Shown one piece after another: positions 17,924-26,247 of a stretch of 64,000 nt of DNA. The notes under the pieces are model-generated. The model was given only the letters and a program-made list of their open reading frames with translations. It did not search any database and was not told the origin of the DNA. Every line of letters starts with the position of its first letter. The first letter of the stretch is position 1. Origin of the DNA: Flavobacteriales bacterium. GTDB lineage: Bacteria > Bacteroidota > Bacteroidia > Flavobacteriales_F > PHOS-HE28. A program made the translations under genes and the position numbers. The stretch covers positions 310,001 through 374,000 of the forward strand of contig JADJXH010000004.1 in assembly GCA_016715895.1 (NCBI GenBank), read 5' to 3'.

Positions 17924-20900
17924 ATGACCGCCCGAACCCCCTTCCTGCACATGCGCCCGGCACTGGTCGTCGGCCTTGTCGTCCTGTGCCTGAGCAGTGC
18001 ATCGGCCCAGGTCAACGGCCCGATGCCGACCCTCGGCACGGACCTGTGGACCGGCTTCATGCAGAACGCCTATGGTGCCCAGGAGACGCGGTTGTACATC
18101 AGCGCGCCCTCCGCCACCACTGGCACGGTGAGCATTCCCCAGACCGGCTGGAGCCAGGCCTTCAGTGTTCCGGCGAACGGGGTCGTGCAGGTGAACGTCC
18201 CCAACACCGCCGAACATGTCGGTTCCGAAACAGTGACCGGAAAAGGGGTCCGGATCCAGGCGGTCGCACCCGTGGCCGTCACCGCGGTGAGCTACCAGAG
18301 CTACACCCATGATGGCACCCAGGTGCTTCCGGTGGAAGCGCTGGGCACCGACTACTTCGCCGAGGCCTACCGCGGCCTCCCCGGGTTCAACGAATTCTAC
18401 AAGAGCGAGCTGCTCATCGTGGCCACCACCGATGACACGGAAGTGGAGATCACCCCCAGCGTGAACACCGCCGGGGGGCGGCCCGCAGGCGTCCCCTTCA
18501 CGGTGATGCTCGACGAGGGCCAGAGCTATCAGGTGCAATCGGCCCTGTCGTCGCTGGACCTCACGGGCACGCGCGTCCGGGCCACAGCGGCGAGCGGTCC
18601 CTGCCGTCCCTTCGTGGTGCTCAGCGGGAGCATGTGCGCCAATGTGCCGGTGGGCTGCCCGGCCTGCGACCACGTGGTGGAGCAGATGCTCCCACTGGAG
18701 CGCTGGGGCACCTCGTTCAAGACCTTCCTGCCCGGCGGGATCTCCAATGCGACCGTGCGCGTCCTTGCCGGCCAGAACGGCACCAGCGTCACCGTGAACG
18801 GAGGCGCGCCCATCTCCCTGAACGCCGGCCAGGCCCACGAACTGAACGGACTTGCAGGCACCGCGTGCATCAACGCGTCGGCGCCCGTCTCGGTGGTCGT
18901 CATCTATGAAGGGTACAACTGCGCCAACGCGGGCGACCCCTCGATGGTGGTGATCGAACCGGACGACCGCACGACCACCTCCACCACCTTCAGCACGGTG
19001 AGTTCGCCGCAGATCACCGGCCACCGGGTGGAACTGGTGGTGCCCACCGCCGTGGTGGGCCAGGTGGCCGTGGATGGCACAGCCGTGCCGGCCGGCAGCT
19101 TCACGGCCTTCGCCACGTGCCCCACCTGGTCGCATGCCAGCCGCACGATCACCTCGGGCACGCACCGCGTCACCGCTCCGCAGGGCATCCATGTGTACGC
19201 CACCGGCTTCGGCACGGGCGAGAGCTATGCGTTCAACGCCAACGCCACCGAGGTACCGGTGGTGGTGCAGGACTCGCTGCTGTGCGTGAACGGGCCGGTG
19301 ACGTTGACCTCGCCCGAGCCCATGGACAACCCGCAGTGGGAGGCCGCCAGCACACCGGGGGTGGTGCTCGCCAACGGGCTGAGCTACTCGTTCACACCCA
19401 CCACCAACGACACGTACACGGTCTCCGGCACGGCACCGGGATCCACCTGTCCCCTGGAGTTCACGTTCCATGTCGGCATCCAGGTGCCCGTGACGGTGGA
19501 GGCCACGGCCAACGGAGGGAACGCGGCCCAGATCTGCCAGTACCAGCCCGTGCAGCTCGGCACCACGCCGAACCTCGACCCCAATGCCTATGCGCTGAAC
19601 TGGACACCGGCGGCCGTGGTGAGCGACCCCACCATCCCCGACCCGGTGGCCTATCCGATGACCACCACGTGGTTCAAGCTGAACGTGACCAGCCCACTGG
19701 GCTGCGGCAGCGCCACCGACAGTGTGCTCGTTCAGGTGACACCGAACACGGTGCACAGTGTGGAGGCCATCACGGCCGACAGCATCATCTGCCTGGGGGA
19801 CGCGGTGCAACTGGGCACCCGCACGCAGCGGATGATCGGCTTCGACCCGTTGGACAACACCACCTCGGCGATGTGGGCCCAGGTGCAGGGCGGTGGCGTG
19901 AGCGGCACCTGTGGGGCGGTCAACGGCAACGCGCTCCTGTTCAATGGAACGGGCACGCGGCAGGCACGCACCACCCCCGCCAACGTGCCCCAGGGCGGCA
20001 CCCTGATGTTCAGCCTGTGGATCTCGGGCGGCACGGCACCCTGTGACGGTGCCGAACCCGGGGAGGACGTGGTGGTGGAATACAGCTTGAACGGGGTGGC
20101 CTGGACGGTGATCCAGACCTTGAACGAGTCGCAATACCCGGCCTTCACCCCGCTCACCCTGGCCATCCCGCCCGCCGCATGGTCCGCCGCCACGCACTTC
20201 CGCTGGCGCCAGCTGGCCAACAGCGGTGCCGCGCAGGATGTGTGGGCACTGGACAACGTGACGCTCACCCGGGTGGACAACACCGGGGTGCCGCTCCTGT
20301 GGTCGCCTGGCGCCACGCTGAACGATCCGACGAGCGCGAGCCCGGTGGCCACACCCCTGGCCGACACCTGGTACACCGTGGAGGCCACCAGCGGAACGGG
20401 ATGCACGGTCAGCGATCCGGTGTTCGTCCAAGTGGCCCCGGCCTTCACCATCAACGCCGGGAATGACGTGCTGCTCTGCGGCGGCGGACAGATCCAGCTG
20501 CAGGCCACCGCCAGTTCCGGCCAGGGCATCCAATGGAGCTGGGCCCCGAACAACGGAAGCCTGAACAGCACGACCATCGCTGCGCCCATGGCCAGCCCCA
20601 CCGCCACCACGACCTACACCGCCACGGCCACCAGCAGCATCGGATGCACGGCGAGCGATGCGGTGACCGTGACGATGGGGCCCCAATTGGGCCTCAGCCT
20701 CAGCGCCAGTGACCTCACGCTGTGCCAGGGGGAGAGCAGCCAGTTGAACGCCGTGATGCAGGGCACAGGGACCTTGCAGCTCCTCTGGAACAACGCCGGC
20801 AGCCTCAGCAGCGCCACCGCCCCGAACCCTGTGGCCACGCCAAGCGGGACGACCACCTACACGGCCACCCTCACGGACACGCAGACCGGCTGCAGCACCC

Positions 20901-22927
20901 AGGCCTCGATCACGATCGCGGTGACCACCGCGTACAGCATCGCGGCCACGGAGGACACCACCCTGTGCAACGCACTGGGCTTCCAGCTCGATGTGCAGCA
21001 CAACGTGCCCGCACCGTTCACCATCGCGTGGACCCCGGCCGCCCTCCTGAACTCAGGGAGCATCGCATCCCCCACGGTGATGGCCGACACCACGATGCTC
21101 TTCGAGGTGACGATCACCGATGCGAACGGCTGCTCGGTGACGGATTCCGTGCGCATCACCGATGCGTTCGACAGCATGGTGAACCCGGTGAACATCGCGG
21201 GATGCGTCGGCCAGAACGTGGTGCTGGACGCCGGGTTCCCCGGAAGCACCTACGTCTGGGCGCACGGCCCGACCACGCAGACGGTCACGGTGACCGCCAG
21301 CGGCACGTACGTGGTGGAGATCACGGACGCCCAGGGCTGCCAGACCACCAAGACCTTCAACGTCGCGCTGAACGCCTTGCCAGCGCTCGACCTGGGGCCT
21401 GACAGCCTGCTCTGCGGGGTCACCGCGTTCACCATCCAGGCCAACAGCCCGGGCAGCACTGTGGTGTGGGGCAATGGCAGCACGGGGCAGCAGTTCCAAG
21501 CGACGGGCAGCGGCACCTACACCGCCACCGCCACCAGCGCACAAGGATGCGTGAGCACGGACGCGGTGACCCTCACCTTCGCGCCGATGCCGATCGACGC
21601 ATTGCAGGACATCACGGCCTGCTCCACCACTTCGGTGACGCTCGACGCGGGCAACCCCGGGAGCTCCTACCTGTGGAACACGAACGCGACCGGCCAGTCG
21701 ATCCCGGTGACCACGAGCGGCACGTACAGTGTGCTTGTGACCGATCCCCAGGGCTGCAGCGCCACGTTCGATGCCCAGGTCGTTCTGGTGGAACCGCCTG
21801 TGGTCGACCTGGGACCCGACACCACGGTTTGCACCGGTCCGGGTGTCGTGCTGGACGCCGGCAACCCGGGCAGCACCTACCTGTGGAGCACCGGCGCCAC
21901 GGGACAGACCATCAGCCCCTCGCAGAGCGGCCTCTACGGGGTCCTGGTCAGCAACTCCGTCTGCCAGGCGTCGGACAGCGTGATGCTCACCGTGCTTCCC
22001 GGGCCGGTGGACGGACCGATCGACGCCACCGCGTGCACCGGCGAACCCGTGCTGCTCGACGCCGGCAACCCCGGAAGCACCTACGCCTGGAGCACCGGGG
22101 CGACCACACGGACCATCACAGCTGCCACGGCGGGAACGTACACCGTGCTGGTGACCACGGCGCAGGGCTGCACCGGTTCCTTTGATGCCGCGGTGACCTT
22201 CGTCCCCTGGCCCGTCGTGGACCTGGGACCGGACACGGCCCTGTGCCAGGGCGATGTGCTGACCCTGGATGCAGGCAACCCCGGCGCAGCGTACACCTGG
22301 AGCACGGGCGCCACTGCACGCACCATCGACGTGGTGCAGAACGGCACATACAGCGTCACCGTGGACAACGGATACTGCAGCGTGAGCGACGCCGTGGTGA
22401 CCGGTTTCAATCCGCGTCCCAGCAGCATGCCCGTGCACCAGATCTTCACCTGCCTGGACGAGGAGCCGCATTTCGTGGTGATCGATGCCGGCAATCCGGG
22501 CTCGCGCTTCGACTGGAGTTCGGGGGAGACCGCACAGATCATCCTTGCCGGCGCGTACGGCTGGTACTTCGTCGACATCACCAACACGTTCAACTGCGGT
22601 CTGCGCGACTCGGTGAAGGTGAACGAGTTCTGCCCGGCGAGCATCTATGTGCCCAACACCTTCACCCCCAACGCCGATGGCATCAACGACACCTGGGGGC
22701 CGGTGGGCAAGAACGTGGCCACGATGGAACTGATCGTGTTCGACCGCTGGGGTGGAGTGCTTTGGCAGACCAACAGCCCCACCGACCAATGGGACGGCAC
22801 CGCACATGGTGCGGAGGTCCCCAACGAGGTCTATGTGTGGAAGATGCGCTACCGCTTCGTGGACGACGAGCAGGGTGGCGTGGGCATGGAACAGGAGCGC
22901 ATGGGGCACGTGACGGTCATGCGCTGA
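17924..22927 (+). CDS. giant surface protein, paralogue of the preceding gene, CHU_C (T9SS type B) end
   Basis: 1667 residues from ATG 17924 (a GTG at 17918 is also in frame). Signal peptide ends near SSASAQ (about residue 29). The N-terminal 420 residues are an IgGFc-binding-type region (GTDLWTGFMQNAYGAQ, LLIVATTDDTEVEITPSVNTAGG, CDHVVEQMLPLERWG), aligning with the upstream paralogue throughout. About ten Ig-like modules follow; the final seven carry the DAGNPGSTYLWSTGAT-type core. The CHU_C sorting domain occupies about residues 1575-1667 (YVPNTFTPNADGINDTW, VFDRWGGVLW, EVYVWKMRYRF). A T9SS-exported surface protein, likely an adhesin. It has one module more than its neighbour, suggesting expansion or loss of repeats after a tandem duplication. 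No good promoter match was seen. Confidence 0.88.
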   Translation: MTARTPFLHMRPALVVGLVVLCLSSASAQVNGPMPTLGTDLWTGFMQNAYGAQETRLYISAPSATTGTVSIPQTGWSQAFSVPANGVVQVNVPNTAEHVGSETVTGKGVRIQAVAPVAVTAVSYQSYTHDGTQVLPVEALGTDYFAEAYRGLPGFNEFYKSELLIVATTDDTEVEITPSVNTAGGRPAGVPFTVMLDEGQSYQVQSALSSLDLTGTRVRATAASGPCRPFVVLSGSMCANVPVGCPACDHVVEQMLPLERWGTSFKTFLPGGISNATVRVLAGQNGTSVTVNGGAPISLNAGQAHELNGLAGTACINASAPVSVVVIYEGYNCANAGDPSMVVIEPDDRTTTSTTFSTVSSPQITGHRVELVVPTAVVGQVAVDGTAVPAGSFTAFATCPTWSHASRTITSGTHRVTAPQGIHVYATGFGTGESYAFNANATEVPVVVQDSLLCVNGPVTLTSPEPMDNPQWEAASTPGVVLANGLSYSFTPTTNDTYTVSGTAPGSTCPLEFTFHVGIQVPVTVEATANGGNAAQICQYQPVQLGTTPNLDPNAYALNWTPAAVVSDPTIPDPVAYPMTTTWFKLNVTSPLGCGSATDSVLVQVTPNTVHSVEAITADSIICLGDAVQLGTRTQRMIGFDPLDNTTSAMWAQVQGGGVSGTCGAVNGNALLFNGTGTRQARTTPANVPQGGTLMFSLWISGGTAPCDGAEPGEDVVVEYSLNGVAWTVIQTLNESQYPAFTPLTLAIPPAAWSAATHFRWRQLANSGAAQDVWALDNVTLTRVDNTGVPLLWSPGATLNDPTSASPVATPLADTWYTVEATSGTGCTVSDPVFVQVAPAFTINAGNDVLLCGGGQIQLQATASSGQGIQWSWAPNNGSLNSTTIAAPMASPTATTTYTATATSSIGCTASDAVTVTMGPQLGLSLSASDLTLCQGESSQLNAVMQGTGTLQLLWNNAGSLSSATAPNPVATPSGTTTYTATLTDTQTGCSTQASITIAVTTAYSIAATEDTTLCNALGFQLDVQHNVPAPFTIAWTPAALLNSGSIASPTVMADTTMLFEVTITDANGCSVTDSVRITDAFDSMVNPVNIAGCVGQNVVLDAGFPGSTYVWAHGPTTQTVTVTASGTYVVEITDAQGCQTTKTFNVALNALPALDLGPDSLLCGVTAFTIQANSPGSTVVWGNGSTGQQFQATGSGTYTATATSAQGCVSTDAVTLTFAPMPIDALQDITACSTTSVTLDAGNPGSSYLWNTNATGQSIPVTTSGTYSVLVTDPQGCSATFDAQVVLVEPPVVDLGPDTTVCTGPGVVLDAGNPGSTYLWSTGATGQTISPSQSGLYGVLVSNSVCQASDSVMLTVLPGPVDGPIDATACTGEPVLLDAGNPGSTYAWSTGATTRTITAATAGTYTVLVTTAQGCTGSFDAAVTFVPWPVVDLGPDTALCQGDVLTLDAGNPGAAYTWSTGATARTIDVVQNGTYSVTVDNGYCSVSDAVVTGFNPRPSSMPVHQIFTCLDEEPHFVVIDAGNPGSRFDWSSGETAQIILAGAYGWYFVDITNTFNCGLRDSVKVNEFCPASIYVPNTFTPNADGINDTWGPVGKNVATMELIVFDRWGGVLWQTNSPTDQWDGTAHGAEVPNEVYVWKMRYRFVDDEQGGVGMEQERMGHVTVMR

Positions 22928-22932
22928 CCCGA

Positions 22933-23712
22933 TCAGAGGCGCAGCTCGAACGCATCGGCCTCCAGGGCCACCGGGAACTTCGCCCGGAAGTCCTCCAGCT
23001 CCGCACGATCCAGGATGGCGGTCACCAGGCCCTCCTGGGAGGGCTCCACAGCGGCCACCGCGGCCCCACGGGGACCGATCACCACACTGTCGCCGCTGTA
23101 GTGGATGCCCTTGCCGTCCATGCCCACTCGGTTGACCCCGGCCACGTAGCACTGGTTCTCGATGGCGCGTGCGATGAGCAACTGGCTCCACGGATAGCGC
23201 CGCGCCTCCGGCCAGTTCGCGACGTACAGGATGGCATCGTAGTCGCCGCGGTTGCGCGCGAACACCGGGAAGCGCAGGTCGAAGCAGATCTGCAGCAACA
23301 GCCGCCATCCCTGCCACTCCACCACCACCCGCTCACGGCCCGGGCTGTAGTGGTCCGTCTCGTTCGCGAAGCGGAAGAGGTGCCGCTTGTCATACACGGT
23401 GACCTGCCCGTCGGGCTTCACGAAGAGCCCGCGGTTGAAGCGGTGGCCGCCCTCGGCAATGATCACGCTCCCATAGAGGGCCGCATCCAGCGCGGCGGCC
23501 TGCGTTCGCATCCACTCCACGGTCGGACCATTCAAGGCCTCCGCGAGTTCATGGCTGCGCATGCTGAAGCCCGTTGTGAACATTTCCGGCAGCACGACGA
23601 GGTCGGTCGTGCCTTTCGATCCAGCGAGTTTATCGCTGAACATCGCCCGGTTCGCGGCCGCATCCTCCCAATGGAGCATGCTTTGCACCAACGTCATCCT
23701 CAGATCCCGCAT
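22933..23712 (-). CDS. omega-amidase-like nitrilase-superfamily hydrolase (YafV type)
   Basis: 259 residues, a single carbon-nitrogen hydrolase domain. The catalytic triad is visible: E43 (LPEMFTTGFS), K109 (YDKRHLF) and C143 (LQICFDLRFP). The FTTGFSM and CFDLRFPVFARN segments are typical of YafV/Nit2 omega-amidases, which hydrolyse alpha-ketoglutaramate and alpha-ketosuccinamate. The start overlaps the end of the upstream aminotransferase gene by 13 bases (a second in-frame ATG at 23697 would not overlap). The pairing fits the glutamine transaminase/omega-amidase pathway, where the amidase removes the product of glutamine-dependent transamination and so drives methionine salvage. Confidence 0.88.
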   Translation of the reverse strand: MRDLRMTLVQSMLHWEDAAANRAMFSDKLAGSKGTTDLVVLPEMFTTGFSMRSHELAEALNGPTVEWMRTQAAALDAALYGSVIIAEGGHRFNRGLFVKPDGQVTVYDKRHLFRFANETDHYSPGRERVVVEWQGWRLLLQICFDLRFPVFARNRGDYDAILYVANWPEARRYPWSQLLIARAIENQCYVAGVNRVGMDGKGIHYSGDSVVIGPRGAAVAAVEPSQEGLVTAILDRAELEDFRAKFPVALEADAFELRL

Positions 23713-24842
23713 AGCTTCTCGATCGCTGCGTCCAAGGTAGCGTCCTGCTTGGCGAAGCAGAAGCGCAGCAGTCGTTGACCGGGCGGAGGCTCCTGGTAGA
23801 AGGGAGAAAGCGGGATCGTCGCCACCCCGAACTCCCTCGCCACGCGTTCGGCAAAGGCCCGATCGCCCTCGTCGCTGATGGCACTGTAATCGGCCGTCTG
23901 GAAGTACGAGCCCTCGCAGGGCAGCAGCGTGAACCGCGAGTTCCTCATGCCGGCCACGAAGCGATCCCGCTTGGCCTGGTAGAAGGCCGAGACCTGCTCG
24001 TAATGCGCGGGCTCCTGCATGTAGGCCGCCAAGGCATGCTGCATCGGTGTGTTCGCGCTGAACACGTTGAACTGGTGCACCTTGCGGAACTCAGCCATCA
24101 GGGCCTTCGGGGCCAGGGCATAGCCCATCTTCCAGCCGGTGGCGTGGAACACCTTGCCGAAGCTGAAGATCACAAAGGCGCGTTCGCGCAGCTCCGGGTA
24201 GTTGATCGCGGAAGCGTGGGGCTCGCCATCGAAGACCAAGTGCTCGTAAACCTCGTCGCTCAGCAGCAGGATGTCGGTGCCGCGCAGCAGGTCGGCGATC
24301 CGCCGCATGTCCGCATCGCGCAGGATGGTGCCTGCCGGGTTGTGCGGCGTGTTGATCATCAGCATGCGGGTGCGGGGCGTGATGGCCGCCTTCACCGCTC
24401 CCGCATCGAACTTCATGTCCGCACCCAGGCGCACATGCACCGGCCTGCCGCCGAACAGCTCCACCGTGGGCGCGTAGCAGTCATAGGCAGGATCGATGAT
24501 GATCACCTCATCGCCGGGATGGACGACCGCCCCCAGGGCCGTGAAGATGGCCTGGGTACCGCCCGCTGTCACCGTCACCTCCGTGTCGGGATCATAGTTG
24601 AAGCCGTACAGCCGCTTCACCTTGACCGCGATGGCCTCCCGCAAGGCCGGCAGACCCGGCATGGGCGCGTACTGGTTGTGCCCGGCCCGCATGGCCTTGT
24701 CCACCAACTCGATGAGCCTGCTGTCGATGGGGAAGTCGGGGAAGCCCTGGCTCAGGTTGATGGCGCCGCACTCCTGCGCGAGCTTGCTCATCACCGTGAA
24801 GATGGTGGTGCCGACGTGGGGGAGCTTGCTGGTCAACCGCAT
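23700..24842 (-). CDS. methionine/glutamine-type aminotransferase (class I/II, YbdL-like)
   Basis: 380 residues. A fold-type I PLP aminotransferase: substrate segment INLSQGFPDFP near residue 33, YAPMPGLPALREAIA, EVTVTAGGTQAIFTAL, NTPHNPAGT, SDEVYEHLVFDGEPH, and the PLP lysine in FSFGKVFHATGWKMGYALAP. These match YbdL/kynurenine aminotransferase-like enzymes that transaminate methionine or its keto acid, often with glutamine as donor. It sits upstream of and overlaps an omega-amidase gene, which supports a glutamine transaminase K-like role, probably in methionine salvage. Exact substrate preference cannot be read from the sequence. Confidence 0.9.
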   Translation of the reverse strand: MRLTSKLPHVGTTIFTVMSKLAQECGAINLSQGFPDFPIDSRLIELVDKAMRAGHNQYAPMPGLPALREAIAVKVKRLYGFNYDPDTEVTVTAGGTQAIFTALGAVVHPGDEVIIIDPAYDCYAPTVELFGGRPVHVRLGADMKFDAGAVKAAITPRTRMLMINTPHNPAGTILRDADMRRIADLLRGTDILLLSDEVYEHLVFDGEPHASAINYPELRERAFVIFSFGKVFHATGWKMGYALAPKALMAEFRKVHQFNVFSANTPMQHALAAYMQEPAHYEQVSAFYQAKRDRFVAGMRNSRFTLLPCEGSYFQTADYSAISDEGDRAFAERVAREFGVATIPLSPFYQEPPPGQRLLRFCFAKQDATLDAAIEKLCGI

Positions 24843-24848
24843 GCTCGG

Positions 24849-24856
24849 CTAAGCTA
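24849..24856 (-). promoter_or_regulatory. -7 element TAGCTTAG (one mismatch)
   Basis: Minus-strand element 6 nt before ATG 24842 of the aminotransferase; a very short or absent leader. Confidence 0.4.
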
Positions 24857-24902
24857 AATGGACGCGGGTCCGAGTTCACCACGGGCCATAGATAGGGAAC
24901 AA

Positions 24903-24927
24903 GAAAGGCCGTCGATGACGGCCTTTC
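24903..24927 (-). terminator. terminator of the sdh operon
   Basis: 11-bp stem GAAAGGCCGTC with a 3-nt loop, 22 nt after the sdhB stop. On the minus strand it is followed by a T-rich run (TTGTT), so it looks like a classical intrinsic terminator; it lies between sdhB and the aminotransferase promoter. Confidence 0.75.
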
Positions 24928-24948
24928 CAGTAGTTCATCAGTGATCTT

Positions 24949-25698
24949 TCACTCCTTCGTCACGCTCGCCGCCAGGTATTCCCTGTTCATGCGGGCGATG
25001 TGCTCCAAGCTGATGCCCTTGGGGCATTCCACCTCGCAGGCGCCGGTGTTGCTGCAGTTGCCGAAGCCCTCCTTGTCCATCTGGTCCACCATGGCCAGCA
25101 CGCGGCGCTTGGCCTCGGGACGACCCTGGGGCAGCAGGGCGAACTGGCTCACCTTGGCGGCCACGAAGAGCATGGCGCTGCCGTTGGGGCAGGTGGCCAC
25201 GCAGGCCCCACAGCCGATGCAGGTAGCGGCGTCGAAGGCCTTATCGGCATCATCCTTCGGGATGGGCACCGCGTTGCCGTCCACCAGGTTCCCGCTGGTG
25301 TTCACACTGACGAAACCGCCGGCGGCCTGGATGCGATCGAAGGACCCGCGGTTCACGGCCAGGTCCTTGATCACGGGGAAGGCCGCGCTGCGCCAAGGCT
25401 CGATGAATATGGTGTCCCCATCCTTGAACTTGCGCATGTGCAACTGGCAGGTGGTGATGCCGCGGCCCGGGCCGTGGGGTTCACCATTGATGAACAGGCT
25501 GCACATGCCACAGATGCCCTCGCGGCAGTCGTGGTCGAAGGCGACCGGGTCCTTGCCCTCGCGGATCAGCTGGTCGTTCAGCACGTCCAGCATCTCCAGG
25601 AAGGACATGTCCTCGGACACGTCGTTCACGGGATAGGTCTCCATGCGGCCCTTGTCGTTGGGACCGTTCTGGCGCCAGATCTTCAGTGTCAGTTTCAT
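24949..25698 (-). CDS. sdhB: succinate dehydrogenase / fumarate reductase iron-sulfur subunit
   Basis: 249 residues. N-terminal 2Fe-2S ferredoxin domain with DCREGICGMCSLF and a further Cys (TTCQLH), then the C-terminal ferredoxin domain with CIGCGACVATCP and CSNTGACEVECPKG, which bind the 4Fe-4S and 3Fe-4S clusters. It passes electrons from the flavin of SdhA to the quinone site at the SdhC membrane subunit on the cytoplasmic face of the inner membrane. Gene order sdhC-sdhA-(inserted gene)-sdhB. The usual short sdhA-sdhB spacing is broken by a 550-bp insert carrying a four-helix-bundle gene; a repeat array now sits one base upstream of the start codon. Confidence 0.97.
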   Translation of the reverse strand: MKLTLKIWRQNGPNDKGRMETYPVNDVSEDMSFLEMLDVLNDQLIREGKDPVAFDHDCREGICGMCSLFINGEPHGPGRGITTCQLHMRKFKDGDTIFIEPWRSAAFPVIKDLAVNRGSFDRIQAAGGFVSVNTSGNLVDGNAVPIPKDDADKAFDAATCIGCGACVATCPNGSAMLFVAAKVSQFALLPQGRPEAKRRVLAMVDQMDKEGFGNCSNTGACEVECPKGISLEHIARMNREYLAASVTKE

Positions 25699-25699
25699 G

Positions 25700-25729
25700 G
25701 TGAATGGTCAATGGTGAATGGCGAATGGG
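25700..25729. repeat. heptamer array, left arm flanking the four-helix-bundle gene
   Basis: About four tandem units of a 7-nt repeat related to TGAATGG (TCAATGG and CGAATGG variants), starting one base upstream of the sdhB start codon. A matching array in the opposite orientation lies at 26218-26247, so the two arms bracket the four-helix-bundle gene. Confidence 0.85.
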
Positions 25730-25735
25730 CAGGCC

Positions 25736-26200
25736 TCATCTGCCATCACGGTCCTTGCGAAGTGATTCGTAACGGGCCTCGATCTTCACGATCATTTTGT
25801 TCAACATCCGCGCTATCGAGGTGAGGCGAGATGTGATCGGCGTAGGGTCCAAGCGGAGCTTGCGGTATAGCCGACGAGCAAGTTCCAGATGTGTTTCGAG
25901 CTCGTACAGTGAACCACGCGTGATCCGGAGGTAACTGAGCAGTTGGCGATCACTACTGGTGCCGCGGCCCCATCCTTCTGCGATGTTGGCAGGCATGGAA
26001 ACCGCCGCCCGGCACATTTGGCTGACCAGGCCGAAACGCTCCTCGTTGGGCAGCAGCGCCGCGAACTCATACACCATCTCTGTGGTGTCCATGGAGTGTT
26101 GCCAGATGATGAGGTCACGGTAGCTGCTGATGGACCCATAGGGCTCGTTCGGCTCCTCCACGCAGAGTTCATTGAAGGCATCCAATCGTTCCTGGCTCAT
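25736..26200 (-). CDS. four-helix-bundle protein (23S rRNA intervening-sequence protein family)
   Basis: 154 residues from ATG 26200. The family is recognisable by YRDLIIWQHSMDTTEMVY, FGLVSQMCRAAVSMPANIAEGWGRG, then FLRITRGSLYELETHLELA-like sequence (here YLRITRGSLYELETHLELA) and a final helix. These small helical proteins were first seen in intervening sequences of 23S rRNA genes and also occur alone; Avd of diversity-generating retroelements shares the fold. Biochemical function is unknown. The gene lies between sdhA and sdhB in the same orientation and is bracketed by inverted arrays of a 7-nt repeat, as if the 550-bp block were an inserted module. No reverse transcriptase or rRNA gene is nearby. 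Confidence 0.88.
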   Translation of the reverse strand: MSQERLDAFNELCVEEPNEPYGSISSYRDLIIWQHSMDTTEMVYEFAALLPNEERFGLVSQMCRAAVSMPANIAEGWGRGTSSDRQLLSYLRITRGSLYELETHLELARRLYRKLRLDPTPITSRLTSIARMLNKMIVKIEARYESLRKDRDGR

Positions 26201-26217
26201 GTCAGCTCCGGGTATTT

Positions 26218-26247
26218 CCCATTCACCATTGACCTTTCGCCATTCAC
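26218..26247. repeat. heptamer array, right arm flanking the four-helix-bundle gene
   Basis: Reverse complement of the same 7-nt repeat family as at 25700-25729, also 30 nt and four units. Read in the same direction the two arms have the same kinds of units in different order. It abuts the sdhA stop codon (26248-26250). Confidence 0.85.

Noticed and set aside
16412..21001. A 1529-codon open frame on the minus strand across both giant adhesin-like genes
   Set aside because: Composition is Gly/Arg/His/Ala-rich with no domains; it lies antisense to two genes with signal peptides, modules and CHU_C ends. High GC removes stops from the opposite strand.
16500..22500. Regularly spaced repeated DNA that might suggest a CRISPR array
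   Set aside because: The repeats are codons for recurring Ig-like modules (DAGNPG cores), about 80-90 residues apart, inside continuous reading frames.
25736..26200. Diversity-generating retroelement, because Avd is a four-helix-bundle protein
   Set aside because: No reverse transcriptase, template repeat or variable repeat is nearby; only the protein fold is shared.
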